Origin: Sialis fuliginosa
Lineage: Eukaryota; Arthropoda; Insecta; Megaloptera; Sialidae
Length of the DNA stretch: 64,000 nucleotides
Reading direction: 5' to 3'
NCBI GenBank assembly: GCA_961205875.1
Contig: OY540810.1
Span: 33,046,001-33,110,000, forward strand
Made by a program: the position numbers and the translations under genes. Numbering within the stretch: the first letter of the stretch is position 1; each line of letters begins with the position of its first letter. The notes below the pieces were generated by a model. It was not told where the DNA came from and did no database searches. It saw only the letters and a list, made by a program, of their open reading frames with translations. This document shows, in pieces, positions 51,701 to 59,854 of the stretch.

Positions 51701-52380
51701 GGAAAAAAACAATTCACAATGAATCGTGCGTTGGGTGAGCATGTTGAGCGGGTATGTTGGGTGGTTATGTTTGGTGGGCATGTTGGGTATGCATGTTGAA
51801 TATTTTAGATCACTATGATTTTGTGGAAATTAACCCGGGTAACACCGGGTCTAAAGCGCTAGTATTTCATAAAATTATTTATGTTTTTGATCGTGAGGGC
51901 AATCGAAAATAATTTTATGTAAAAATAATCATTTTTACAGTTTTCATTAACGAATTTCATTATCCATTTAAAAATATTTGCACACCTCTGTTTTAGATTC
52001 TGAACGGGTCAAATGTAACATTTTTATTTTAATAAAATTAACTAAACGAAAACTTACCTTTTTCAATATCCTGATATTTATCGAAAGGTCTCAATTGATT
52101 TTCCTTTGTGAATCCTCCAAAGGCATATATCAAATGCGTACATAAGTAAGGGTTGATATTTTGTGGGGTGAATTTAGCCGTCCCTGGCCTGTACACAGAC
52201 CAATTGGTGTAATAACAGACTACTCGGACATCACCATTTTCTAAACATCAAAATACATGTTAGTTATATTAAAAAAATATGATGATTTTAAATAAATATT
52301 AAATTAGACATATTACCTGCGTAAACTGTTGATAGAATAAATGCTATCGTAAACACCCATATTGGTCGAAATATATTTAT
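18305..52380 (-). CDS. Cht6: Group VI chitinase with giant Ser/Thr-rich tail (Cht6-like), 5' start exon missing
   Basis: Nineteen coding exons on the minus strand: 52380-52317, 52240-52058, 51267-51008, 49294-49170, 48889-48760, 48566-48381, 48317-48049, 47093-46744, 46478-46356, 46090-45870, 45355-45238, 45157-44968, 44879-44772, 44685-44533, 44294-44148, 44071-39490, 23901-23688, 21844-21530, 18741-18305. Phases agree throughout and give at least 2724 aa. Order: signal peptide core, GH18 domain with FDGLDLDWEYP (catalytic Glu at about residue 148 of the visible part), CBM14, Ser/Thr/Arg/Pro-rich tail, C-terminal CBM14. GH18 enzymes hydrolyse beta-1,4 GlcNAc links of chitin by substrate-assisted catalysis. 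This order, with a huge linker and terminal CBM14, is that of insect group VI chitinases (CHT6), which are secreted and act on cuticle chitin. The first exon shown opens with INIFRPIWVFTIAFILSTVYA and has no in-frame ATG, so the start lies upstream. Confidence 0.88.
19292..19458. mobile_element. Second copy of the CAGTGGCGCAC hAT MITE
   Basis: It aligns along its length with 17396-17548, sharing the segments ttttttgtaattttatgtgatt and ttgtatattaactaattcggg with small changes. The right end is decayed, and no clear 8-bp duplication remains. It lies in the last intron of the chitinase gene. Confidence 0.6.
20309..21333. mobile_element. Pogo/mariner-like non-autonomous element, 1 kb
   Basis: The left end is CAGTAGGGTCTCTTTTTACG next to TA; the right end, reverse-complemented, is CAGTAGAGTCTTTTTTTACG. 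The ends and TA site resemble pogo/Tigger-type Tc1/mariner elements. There is no transposase frame. Internal sequence (tctgaaaatagaactcggtac) is shared with the inverted, shorter copy at 26408-27014. It sits in the last chitinase intron. Confidence 0.7.
21530..23901 (-). CDS. Cht6: Chitinase gene: two distal tail exons
   Basis: Exons 23901-23688 and 21844-21530 continue the Thr/Arg/Pro-rich tail: VAITTTPEPSVPASARTPF in the first, and KPVVNRYNYANRRPN plus a Thr run, then DDTTQLAEIASALHDIQ in the second. The first exon's donor is either a non-canonical GC site (AAAG|GCAAGT, 23687) or a GTAAAG six bases earlier (23693); both leave phase 1, so the proteins differ by two residues. The acceptor of the first exon follows a 15.6-kb intron, and phase 0 fits the giant exon exactly. 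Confidence 0.82.
21908..22100 (+). mobile_element. Fragment of a probable LTR-type fossil, partial copy
   Basis: This stretch shares long similarity, in opposite orientation, with the right edge of the window (63840-64000), including the phrases cactcagagcagct and acgtgatacaagtacaaatc. It is a short, old remnant of the same repeat family; the class is inferred from the other copy. It lies in the intron between the two distal tail exons of the chitinase gene. Confidence 0.45.
22860..22965. other. GC-rich patch of unknown role in a chitinase intron
   Basis: A CpG-containing stretch (gcgaaggcgcgccgttag, ccctcccgtggagg) stands out in an AT-rich intron. It belongs to no repeat seen here and no exon fits it in phase. 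It could be an internal promoter, an enhancer or the remains of a repeat. Confidence 0.25.
24205..24685. mobile_element. Mariner-type MITE with AGGTACTG ends
   Basis: The left end AGGTACTGGCACCAGT and right end (reverse complement AGGTACTGTCACAAGT) form inverted repeats, each bordered by TA; 481 bp, no coding frame. A partial inverted relative ends at 55597. Shared internal text includes ttggccgattgtcatcaaat. Confidence 0.7.
26408..27014. mobile_element. Second pogo-like element, inverted, with a nested hairpin
   Basis: It is in reverse orientation to 20309-21333; its right end reads CGCGTAAAAAGAGACCCTTG. Shared internal text is gcaccaattcataagtgg. About 180 bp of unrelated sequence including 26541-26690 interrupts the shared region, showing a later insertion. 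Confidence 0.65.
26541..26690. mobile_element. Small hairpin element nested in the pogo-like copy
   Basis: Imperfect inverted arms run from gaagccgcgtcaatttag through gtgttatcggccaa to ttggccgataatacgacc and aaatcaacgcgactt. A relative with clean ends is at 33600-33707. It contains no frame. Confidence 0.55.
29557..30123. mobile_element. Old hAT-like element carrying a later insertion
   Basis: The left end CAGTGTTTATTAAAC, followed by a CGCGGCCCAC segment, and the right end (reverse complement CAGTGGTTCTCAAA) are typical hAT starts. The target duplication is no longer clear. A 252-bp TIR element (29805-30056) is inserted inside. Confidence 0.5.
29805..30056. mobile_element. 252-bp TIR element, ATT target duplication
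   Basis: Terminal repeats of about 50 bp: left GAGTACGTTTACACAGCGCT, right (reverse complement) GAGTACGTTCACACAGCGCT. ATT flanks both sides, so the target duplication is 3 bp, as in PIF/Harbinger elements, although the ends are not a standard match. A longer copy is at 17730-18213. Confidence 0.75.
31562..31796. mobile_element. MITE with AGGGGTTATTTT ends and 10-bp duplication
   Basis: The left end AGGGGTTATTTTAG and right end (reverse complement AGTGGTTATTTTAAG) define a 235-bp element. Identical 10-bp direct repeats GGCTACTTTT flank it (31552-31561 and 31797-31806). A 9- to 10-bp duplication suggests a Mutator-like superfamily. Related copies are at 32905-33142 and, inverted, at 56975-57150. 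Confidence 0.75.
32299..32510 (+). repeat. Two-copy tandem duplication, about 107-bp unit
   Basis: Two adjacent units both contain the block agctgtaaatacgtgtaatg followed by the same AT-rich tail, and both begin with a ctagtt(a/t)cttttatg phrase. The copies differ by small changes, so the duplication is not very recent. Confidence 0.85.
32905..33142. mobile_element. Second AGGGGTTATTTT MITE copy
   Basis: It aligns with 31562-31796 over its full length, sharing ttgtaagagagaaatatac and gcagttgaaaaattttctt. Its target duplication is not clear. The region tgtatttgcagtt is repeated inside. Confidence 0.65.
33600..33707. mobile_element. 108-bp hairpin element, TGAATCTTGGCTTCTGGG ends
   Basis: The left end TGAATCTTGGCTTCTGGG and right end CCCAGAAGTCAAGATTCA are inverted copies. 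The inner block ccgcgtcgatttagtcg is shared with 26541-26690. It has no coding capacity. Confidence 0.6.
34284..34663. mobile_element. hAT MITE with GGAATTCCGGCCGGAA-type ends
   Basis: The left end TAGAGATGTACCGGAATTCC and right end (reverse complement TAGGGGTGTCCGGAATTCC) are hAT-like. The flanks GTTGTGAT and GTTGTGAA match at 7 of 8 positions. It is 380 bp, with an AT-rich centre and no frame. Confidence 0.8.
35100..35680. repeat. Long imperfect inverted repeat (fold-back)
   Basis: The left arm (about 35125-35260) and right arm (about 35520-35665) pair over more than 100 bases, for example aggcattttaaag with ctttaaaatgctt, and aaaactggataa with ttatccagctttt. The ends are unclear and no target duplication was seen. 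It is likely an old fold-back transposon. Confidence 0.5.
36198..36783. mobile_element. Palindromic element, CAGG(C)TGAGTAAAAAATATGG ends
   Basis: The left end CAGGTGAGTAAAAAATATGG and right end (reverse complement CAGGCTGAGTAAAAAATATG) are near-identical. Inner blocks are also inverted: ggtgctatctatgg faces ccgtaactgatagcacc-like text near 36640-36660. The element is almost one hairpin of about 586 bp and has no coding frame. Confidence 0.6.
37274..37677. mobile_element. Fold-back element with one arm duplicated
   Basis: The ends are CACAGCTACACAAAAAAAGT and its inverse, with TAAT on both flanks. The arm containing gcttaccagtttttt occurs twice in tandem on the left (about 37281-37400 and 37430-37540) and once inverted on the right, so a transcript could pair in two ways. 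No frame is convincing. Confidence 0.75.
37772..38268. mobile_element. hAT MITE with ATTATTAT duplication
   Basis: The left end TAGTGTTCGACCGAAGGTC and right end (reverse complement AAGTGTCCGACCGAACATTC) are flanked by identical 8-bp ATTATTAT repeats (37764-37771 and 38269-38276). It is 497 bp, with subterminal TTCGGCC repeats, and lacks transposase. Confidence 0.85.
39490..44071 (-). CDS. Cht6: Chitinase gene: giant 4.6-kb tail exon
   Basis: A single exon keeps an open frame for 1527 codons in AT-rich DNA. The protein is rich in Thr, Ser, Arg, Asn and Pro with many TTT and RRR clusters, as expected for a disordered, heavily O-glycosylated linker. A central acidic tract (about 41150-41350) has Asp/Glu/Asn runs and a tandem EVEDK repeat. 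Other segments recur loosely, for example KRRTTTTTEQI and RRRPTNRGK. The exon ends at a GTTAGT donor; reading through it would add only Val-Ser and a stop at 39483-39481, so a shorter isoform without the C-terminal CBM14 is possible. Confidence 0.92.
44148..45355 (-). CDS. Cht6: Chitinase gene: five small linker exons with a repeated YVTI motif
   Basis: The exons are 45355-45238, 45157-44968, 44879-44772, 44685-44533 and 44294-44148. The first is highly acidic (EDYEYDDDEIESN) and ends in a short helix-like stretch, LIDLIKKVGG, that continues into EELEKQLQLQEQG, possibly a short coiled coil. The last three each end with the same kind of motif: PQYVTISRSR, PQYVTIRRPK and PEYVTIRRTR; the following giant exon opens with a variant, RYINIQRSR. 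All of these junctions are phase 2. This looks like repeated duplication of one small exon. The role of the motif is unknown. Confidence 0.85.
44334..44493. mobile_element. Short hAT MITE inside a chitinase intron
   Basis: Starts CAGTGGCGTAGTAACGAGG and ends TTACTACGCCATTG. The flanks ATTTTTAA and ATTTATAA match at 7 of 8 positions. It occupies most of the short intron between two YVTI-motif exons. Confidence 0.75.
45870..47093 (-). CDS. Cht6: Chitinase gene: first linker and first CBM14 domain
   Basis: Exon 47093-46744 encodes a basic, Ser/Thr-rich linker with an Arg/Ser stretch and an acidic patch (DDEEEE), ending in a Thr run and Pro-rich sequence. Exons 46478-46356 and 46090-45870 together encode a peritrophin-A type chitin-binding domain (CBM14) with six Cys, starting FKCEEEGFYPHPRDCKKYFW and ending YFNKAADSCDYTRNVLC, followed by more Thr/Pro linker. 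CBM14 binds chitin and holds the catalytic domain on its substrate. The intron splits the domain between its fourth and fifth cysteines, just after FTCPS. Confidence 0.92.
48049..52380 (-). CDS. Cht6: Chitinase gene: signal peptide and GH18 catalytic exons
   Basis: Seven exons encode the enzyme domain. Exon 52380-52317 gives the hydrophobic core of a signal peptide ending STVYA. Then come VVCYYTNWSVYRPGTAKFTP (start of the barrel), LIYAFGG, LLAVGGWNEGSTRFS, and the catalytic strand DGLDLDWEYP, where all the DxxDxDxE acids are present. These are followed by LLLTMAVPAG, MNILSYDYHSAFEP, LVLGIPTYGRSYTL and GIMFWALDNDDFRGNC. Every classical GH18 motif is intact, so an active enzyme is expected. 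The last exon could use either of two donors 4 bp apart (GTTTGT or GTATTT); phase with the next exon favours the first, at 48048. Confidence 0.93.
49295..51007. other. 1.7-kb chitinase intron with unclassified repeat text
   Basis: This intron splits the GH18 domain just after the catalytic strand. Stretches such as ttccgattggttcagtagtttttgagtt (50316-50343) and actgaactgattttaatgcg (near 50970) are typical of dispersed non-autonomous elements. A patch at 50500-50560 contains TGACGTCA-like sequence. No exon or frame fits. Confidence 0.4.
51600..51862 (+). mobile_element. Helitron 3' end in a chitinase intron
   Basis: The sequence ends with a hairpin (ACCCGGG, loop, CCGGGT), a short spacer and CTAG at 51859-51862, followed by T: the classical Helitron 3' terminus. 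Text about 250 bp upstream (gtaactactaaacggatt) is also typical. The 5' end was not located. An imperfect GGTGRGCATGTTG-like tandem repeat lies within, at 51731-51800. Confidence 0.7.
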
Positions 52381-52467
52381 CTGTAACAAAATAAATAATT
52401 TTAATTAAATTATAATATTTATAGTACGTAAAATAATAAAATAAAACTTTAAAAAATATATTTATAA

Positions 52468-52732
52468 TGTCCGGTATTACAGCCTAGCTGATAAAATTTG
52501 CTAGCTTGCAAACACTTTCAAACGGAGTATTAAACTTATATGACAGTTGGTTTTTAGCATTTTTACTCAAGGTTAGTAAATACACATTAGTAAATATACT
52601 TTATATACCTTTGTTTTTAATTACTATACATGCAACTATCTGTCAAAAACTCCCAAGATGTTTGATAGTCCGTTTGAAAGTGTTTACAAGCTAGTAAATA
52701 TGTATTTGTTAGCTAGGCTATAATACCGCACA
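52468..52732. mobile_element. Harbinger-like MITE, TAA duplication, near the signal-peptide exon
   Basis: The left end TGTCCGGTATTACAGCC and right end (reverse complement TGTGCGGTATTATAGCC) are flanked by TAA on both sides. It is 265 bp and shares the internal phrase aaacttatatgacagtt with 62877-63219. It lies 88 bp before the splice acceptor of the signal-peptide exon of the chitinase gene. Confidence 0.8.
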
Positions 52733-52828
52733 TAAGTTTATATATTAAATGATCGATAATAATCGTTGGACTAAACATATAATTAAACAAATTGATCGGG
52801 ACTAATTCTTAACAGTTTATATTATACT

Positions 52829-53260
52829 ATAGCGGCCCGCCCTCGTTCTATTCGTTTTTTTGAATATTTACATAATTTATAAAAAAATTTATAATGTTAG
52901 TCTGGAACAATTTTTTAACCCATATATAAGTTATATTTTGAAATATAACAATACACATGTTTTTTTAAATAATTTGAATAGGAGAGTATTTTGACTGAAA
53001 TTTACCTTTTTAATAAATAATAAATAGTTATCAAGAAAAACTTATGAAAATAAAACAAAAGCTTAACACTATCCCCCATTCCACCCTTTAGGGGTTGAAT
53101 TTAAGAAAATCCCTTCTTACGTCATAAAAGAAAGACACTCATAAAATTTCACGTTTCTATTTACATAGTGGTTGACGAGTTAGTCTTTAGGATCTGAAAA
53201 GCTTAGTTTCCAAAACGATTATCCGTCTTTGGACCGATTTTTTTTTGTCTTATATTAAAC
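52829..53260 (-). mobile_element. Degenerate Helitron-like fragment
   Basis: The left edge contains tatagcggcccgccctcg, which reads on the minus strand like a decayed Helitron 3' terminus. The text ccaccctttaggggttgaat at 53090-53109 is also typical of insect Helitron copies. The boundaries are uncertain. Confidence 0.35.
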
Positions 53261-53935
53261 AGTATATTATAAAATATAGTATTCTTATAAAACATAGATT
53301 TATAGACTTTTTTTAAGTAACCTTAATTTTTTTTGTTTCTGTACAAATTTATGTGTTTAAAATTAAAAATATTCATAAATTAAAATTTATGAGATTACAA
53401 ACTTTAAATAATAAAATATTGTTTGTGATTAATCAATACAAATTATTTCTAGACCTGAAGAAAGTCAAGAAGAAGAAACTATTAAAGTCGTAATAAATAA
53501 CTTATAATCATAAAACAATATGCAATAAAAAATATAACGTACGCAATACGAGCCCGCGCTATACTATTATAAATTCAGTGTGCATAATTATGAAACAATT
53601 ATTTAAATAAGGGCCCGGAAGAAAGTTTTATTACAGTGTGATCTATGTTGATTTAATCGTAAAATAATTCACTTTGATAGCTTTCTAATGTTATTTAGAT
53701 AAATATATATTTTACATAATAATATAAATAGTAAATAGGTACTAATATGTTAATATAATATATTGATTGTCATTAGCACTAATGTATGATAATATTTGTA
53801 GTGTGAATGTTACGTTTAAATTTGTTCTTACAAAATACTTGTAAATAGACAATACATATGGATCTTATATGTTATTAACACATTTTCAAGCTTCCGTATT
53901 GATATTGTCAGTGTTTTAGTTATAAAAATAAGAGT

Positions 53936-54214
53936 TATCTGCTAGGTACTGGATATAAATGACAATACACTCACAGATGTAATGAATGAAATCGTAAAAT
54001 CGTACATATCATAAGCTGGACGCATGCGCGGTAAGTACAATCAGTGACTTAAAATAAGTGCTGCCAAGTGTACCTCATAAAATGAATATCATTTACATTA
54101 CTATACCACTGTTTTAAAAATATCGAGCAATTTCATAACAATTTGACACCTAGCAGATAGCGTTAGCTGGAAGCTAATTTGCATTTGCACTCAAGCAAAT
54201 TTTTTAAAATACCA
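53936..54214. mobile_element. Partial inverted copy of the 10699-11034 MITE
   Basis: It shares gcatgcg, gtacaatcagtgacttaaaa and the block agatagcgttagctggaagc with the complete element, in opposite orientation. The left terminal repeat is missing and the right end is decayed. Confidence 0.75.
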
Positions 54215-55189
54215 TTCATATAATTCTTAGATTAACATGTAAATAAAAGGAAGGTAGCATAAATTATTTGAACGTTAATAGAAACTTAAAAAAAAACTGT
54301 TACATTATAGAAGCAAATCAAGAATATTATAAAAAATTCTTTCCAGGTCATGGTTGTCAGAAACTGGATCTTTTAGTAATTAATAAAACATCTGAGTAAT
54401 AAACTTAAGTAATACATAAATATAATTAAAATATATTATCTGGTTTATAATCTTCAATTAAGGTAGGTACTTTTATCTTCGGTGAAAAAAGAAAGTACCT
54501 TGTTTATTGATGACTTTTATATGATTTCAATTGTAAAGAAATTATTATTATTGTAATTCAATATAATTGTCATTCCTCGTATACGCATGTCAGAATTTTG
54601 TTTAATAAATAATGTTTAATAAGAATAACAGAGATACCGTCCGGTATATTTGTCCTGGGGTGTTTTTTTCTCTTCGTGCATTTGAAAATTAAGAAGGCGG
54701 TGAAAGAATTTACTTTATGATTATGGGTTTCGCTTGTTAATTAATGTTTTGTTATTTTTAGGTAGTGATATTTTATATGAACTATACATTTTAATTGTTA
54801 ACAAATGGTGCCTAACTCAAGAGGTATACGGTTAGATTCTATTGTAATGTCGCCTGCTCTGATTATCCCAGGACAACCTCTTATTCCATCATGTAATCCC
54901 CGTCAGGTATATTAAGAAAATTTAAGACCTAAAACATTTTTAATTTTATTTAACCGTTTCTTAGTAAAGAAATCAAATATTGATTTATCTACGTAATTTT
55001 GATTAATCAAAATAAGACAAAAAGGATTAAAATCCTATGTTAGAAAGTTACAACAAAATAAGCGACATATGCCAAATTTTAGAGTTGGAAAAAAAACGAT
55101 ATTTTTTCAGTGTTTCTTTCTTCTTTATATCTACTAAAGTTAAAATTAAAATTACTGAATCATAATCTCTGGACACTTAATTGTGAAAC

Positions 55190-55597
55190 AGATTAATTTG
55201 ATAACAATCGGCCAATGGATTTCAAGATGGTAGACATTTAAACTAATTATTAGTGTAATTTATTTATTAATTATTATATTAACATAGCATCTGCTTTACA
55301 TTGTTTCAAATTTCACGATTCTTTATTTCATAATTTAACATTTTGTAATCATTAGCAAGTGTCCATCACTTATTGGTTTTACTTTATCCATTAGTGGAGA
55401 AAAAACATAATCAAAATAAAAGGCTTTAATTTAAAAAACCAACTATACTTGCGGAATTTGATAATTAAATTGATTTAATAAAGAGGTTTATGTTTTATTA
55501 GTAGCATAAGTTCATGAGAAATACAAAAAAGAAGCCCATCAATCCAAAAAAACAGTATACTGTGGTCTTAAAGGATCTAATACTGGTGTCAGTACCT
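55190..55597. mobile_element. Partial inverted copy of the AGGTACTG MITE
   Basis: The right end ACTGGTGTCAGTACCT borders TA and matches the left end of 24205-24685 reversed. The shared interior includes aacaatcggccaatgg and gcaagtgtccatcact. The other end was not found. Confidence 0.65.
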
Positions 55598-56530
55598 TAT
55601 TTATATACAACTCAATTTCGACCAATATGTCTTATTATTGGTTTCAGCTTTCCATTGTCGATATTAACAATGATGGGTATTTTTGTAAATATAAAAAATT
55701 ACATACATACGTTACTACGTCAACAAAGGTAACAAATTGTATATTTTTCAGTTGTTTTGATCACGTATTTTGTGTACAATGTTAATTAATATTTATTTTT
55801 ACCACGCTTTCCCCCTATTCTATTGTTTCGGATTAACACATCGTACAACAATGGTAGCTGCTTAGAATAAAATACTAATATTGTCTGCTAACTATTAATA
55901 TTAAAATAAAAATGGAAAATATAACTACCGAAATGACTTCTGTATATATTTTTGTACATAAAGAAGCATATAATTATTTGTTGTTGCTTTCATGCCAGAA
56001 ATCACATGAATGTGAAAGAAAATATCATTTTGATAGTTAATTATAGTTATTTTAAAATAATTAGAAGTAGTTTTAAGTAAAATTGTATATCATAAGCACT
56101 TTTACATTACGCATTGAATGTTTAAGATTGCCTAAATACATAACACGTATGTTTTTAAATGATTGATAGGTTTTAAAAACACCAATCTCAATTTCGTTTT
56201 TTTATAGACATGGCAATGATATTTAAAATTAGGTTTTTAAATGGGGTTTAAAATTTCTATATGAAAAAAATATTTACTTTCAAATGTGAACGAATGATTT
56301 GTTTTATAACTAAACAAAGTTTTTATTTACTGAAAATTAATTTAACAACAAAAAAGCTCGCTGATCCCCTAATTTTTTTGCAATAGTACCTACCTACAAA
56401 AATTGCAAAAAATAAATAAATAATTTATATCAATTTTGAAAACCTCCATGGATCGTAATTAATTTTTTGACTAAACCTAATGAATGATGTTTATAGATAA
56501 GATTATTTTTTTGTATCGCTGTAGGTACAT

Positions 56531-56715
56531 CAGTGTTTGGCAAACTTTTTTATCTTACGACACACTGGGTGGGGTGGATTTATTTCGCATAATAATACAT
56601 AATTACATAAATATAATACCTACATAATACATAAATTCATATTATAATAAAATAATATATTTAATGTAAACCTATATTTTTAAATATTTTGCGACACACA
56701 GTTTGACAGTCACTG
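56531..56715. mobile_element. Degenerate hAT MITE (CAGTGTTTGGCAAAC)
   Basis: The left end CAGTGTTTGGCAAACTTTTT with acgacacactggg, and the right end (reverse complement CAGTGACTGTCAAACTGTG), match the widespread class of hAT ends of this form. The 8-bp duplication is not visible. Confidence 0.5.
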
Positions 56716-56974
56716 TTGTGCAGTCATTTTTCACCGAGTTAATGTCCTTAGAATTTTTTATAGGCGTTCATTGTTAAAAATGTGGTTTTTGTTTTGATCA
56801 TAAAGCTCGGTCAAAAATGGTCGTATATAAAAAACAAGGACCTCTCAAAATTTATATATATATTTTTTATAATTTTTGATGATAGCAAAGATGTTTGAAG
56901 TCAGCTAATTTTTGTTATTGTCGAATTCATTTTTAGCTGCCAAATATACGTAAGAAAAATGTAATCCTGTTAAC

Positions 56975-57150
56975 AGGGGTTATTTTAAGAAAATTTTTCA
57001 ACTGCAAATATCTTTTTTTGCTTTTTTGCTTTACACTAACATTTTTTTATATTTTTCTTTCTATTTGCAATTTTTCAACTACATAAATTAGCTTTTATAA
57101 CTGCAGTTTTTATTTTTGGAACAGCAGACACAAGCCAAAACTACACACTT
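56975..57150. mobile_element. Third AGGGGTTATTTT MITE copy, inverted
   Basis: Starts AGGGGTTATTTTAAG and continues aaaatttttcaactgcaaat, the reverse of the right part of 31562-31796. The far end is decayed (actacacacttt). Confidence 0.6.
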
Positions 57151-57859
57151 TAAATAAATATATAAAATAAATAAATAACTTTTGCCTGTTAAAAGTAAAA
57201 TACCTTATTTTTTTAATGGGGAAAAAATGCTTTAACCCTGAAAATACGTATTCGTATAATTAATGTTTAAAATAAATTGACAGCAAATAATATTGATTAC
57301 GTACCATACATATTACCTATATATTATTTTCAATCACCAATCACTTTTAAAATGACTTCCACATACAACAAACATTACAACCGATAAATTATTTAAATTT
57401 CACATACATGCCATTTTCTAATTCTCAACAAGATAAAAAAGCCCACACTTGAAATCAGTTACGTATGTTTTTACATAAATATATTATATAAGATGGATTA
57501 GCAAAATCCGGATATGATATGGAAGTGATCTACATAAGTAAACAAACATATATATAAATAATATTATTTTTATTATTTATTACCCTTGTAACCTTTAACA
57601 ACATCATACTTTATGAATGTTAATGCATGTAGGTATAAAAGTTGTGTTATTTTTTATGTTATATAAATTAAATTAATCAAAGGCGCGGCTAAGTTGCAAA
57701 AGTTATTCGGTATGTTTTGTTTTGTGTAATGTTTTTAATTAGATTAAAATTAGTCACACGCGATATAAATTATATTGAAATTTTCTCCTATTAAATTATA
57801 TTATATAGCTGTTAAAATATTAACTACGATGCATATGGCACTATAATAATGATAGTTAT

Positions 57860-58013
57860 CAGGGCTTTTTAAAACAAAAAGTGCCAGAACTTCTTGTCGA
57901 GTTTTTTTTACTAAAGACAATTATATTCAAATATTATTTAAATAAAATTCTCATGCCACGAAAAAAAGGTGCCGGAACGCCGTTCCAACGCATTACTTTA
58001 CAAAAAAGCCCTG
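57860..58013. mobile_element. 154-bp hAT MITE (CAGGGCTTTTT ends)
   Basis: The left end is CAGGGCTTTTTAAAAC and the right end, reverse-complemented, is CAGGGCTTTTTTGTAAAG. The flanks ATAGTTAT and GGAGTTAT match at 6 of 8 positions. The inner phrase gtgccggaacgccgttcc is typical of this hAT class. Confidence 0.65.
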
Positions 58014-59829
58014 GGAGTTATTAATCATTATATGAGCCGCTCAATGGTCAAGAAAATGAACTCCAATTTACTGAATTATTAAAGGATCAAACAGATAACA
58101 TACGTACTTTACTTAAATGACTGTAATTACTAAATAATTCAATTAACAAATATTTTGAGACCACTCCAAAGTTTATGTGATTTATAGTTTTAGAGTACTA
58201 TGTCGCCAAACAAGAGACTTTTTTTATAGATCTAAGAAGTCCTGAGGATCAATCAGGACTTCTTTCATTCTCATCAACGCCCAACCCAAACTCTTGATCC
58301 TAGAAAGGTGAAATTTTCCATTTAGGACGTGCCTAAGTCTACTTATAAGGACTTTACCGAAATTTTACTCCTAAGTGGGGGAAGGGTGTTAAACTTTTTT
58401 TTTAATTTTGATACTTTTATCAATGCATTACTGCCTGGAAGTGAATTTCAGGCAACCTATCCTTTTTTTAAAATAAATATGCTCTAAAGGGGTGCAAAAT
58501 TGTTTCAGATTAACAATGTAAATATTAGTGAAGCTGCGAGTTATACCTATATTATACTAGCATAGTATATTATTATAAAATCTAAAAGTATATCTTGACC
58601 TGAGACTATGAGCTATAATAAATTATTTTTTTTTTAATAACCAATTTTCTGATTTGCATAAAGGAGATTGGATAAAAAATAATTAAATAGTAATAACGTA
58701 AGAAAACTGAAAATTCTAAAAGAACTAATGATAATAATAGCTTTCCGCAGAGGCTATTTTAAAATCGTGGGAGTTGAAACTGTATAAAAATTATATTACA
58801 CAAGGTTTTTCAATACTAAAAGTATTGTTTACCATTTAATAGAGCTGTCCATTCTTAAATAACTGGGCGTCGTCGATGGAAACGAATCAATTTTAAATTC
58901 TAATGATGGTTTTCTTTTCGATATGCTCGACTGAATTTATAAAATCTTGTAATTTATTTAGAATATTTTAGTTTAATTTTCTTGTAGAAAACAATTCATG
59001 TTAAATATTAAATATTGTTTTAACGCACATTATTAATGGTTTCAAAATAATGTTACATATTATTGGGCGGAGTTGAAATATAAACTTCTTATTAAGTCAT
59101 ATCTGATCTATAAAAGTTAATGAGCAGAAAAATATTATTAAGACAATCTAAATTATGAATTAAAATGGTGTGAAATATTTTTTATTTATTTATTTATTGT
59201 ATAATTACAATTCCTTGGTGAAAGGTATGAGGGATTTAAAAAAAATAAAAAAATTATTCAATATTTTATTAATTTATTTCTTAAATTTATTAATTAATAA
59301 TGTTTTTCTGTATTTTTTTATGAAAAACTGAAATAAACTACATACATACCTATATTAACGTGCAACAAGCCGAGATTTTGGTGGTACTACTACCTTTTAC
59401 ACGAAACAATTTGAACTATTTTCACCCTCTTTAAAATTCAAAATAAAGCTGAGAAATACAAAGTTTCATAAAACATAGTTTCAAATCTCTACCCTTGTTA
59501 GTTCACAAGATATAGAAGTATACAATTTTTCATTTTAATCACTGACTGACTGATCAATCATCCAAAACTATAGAAAACTTTCGAAGTTATTAATAACTTG
59601 AAAACTACAATAATGTTTATAACAGAAAAACAATAGAAAAACTTGAAAATTCCAAATAGTGTCTAGTTACGGTATGCAGTCTAAGTTTGATTATATTTAA
59701 AAACAAATCTAAAATTACATCTTATAATTTTTATTTTCATATAACATGAGGAATGAGTAACAATTAATTATTCTAATGCTCTTAACATTTATAATTCCAC
59801 CACATAGGTGGAGGCAAGTAAGAACTTAC

Positions 59830-59854
59830 CTCTTTTACTTTCCGTAGTTGACAT
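59830..59854 (-). other. Weak candidate for an upstream start exon
   Basis: On the minus strand, aaaATGTCAACTACGGAAAG reads on to a strong donor, AGAG|GTAAGT, giving MSTTESKR plus one base. The start context is good, but the exon ends in phase 1 while the known signal-peptide exon needs phase 0. It would fit the chitinase gene only with another small exon between them, or it may belong to nothing. Confidence 0.12.

Noticed and set aside
55514-55732. 72-residue plus-strand open frame
   Set aside because: It overlaps the end of an inverted MITE copy; no family recognised.
57405-57425. ATG GCA T followed by GTATGT as a chitinase start exon
   Set aside because: It ends in phase 1; the next exon needs phase 0.
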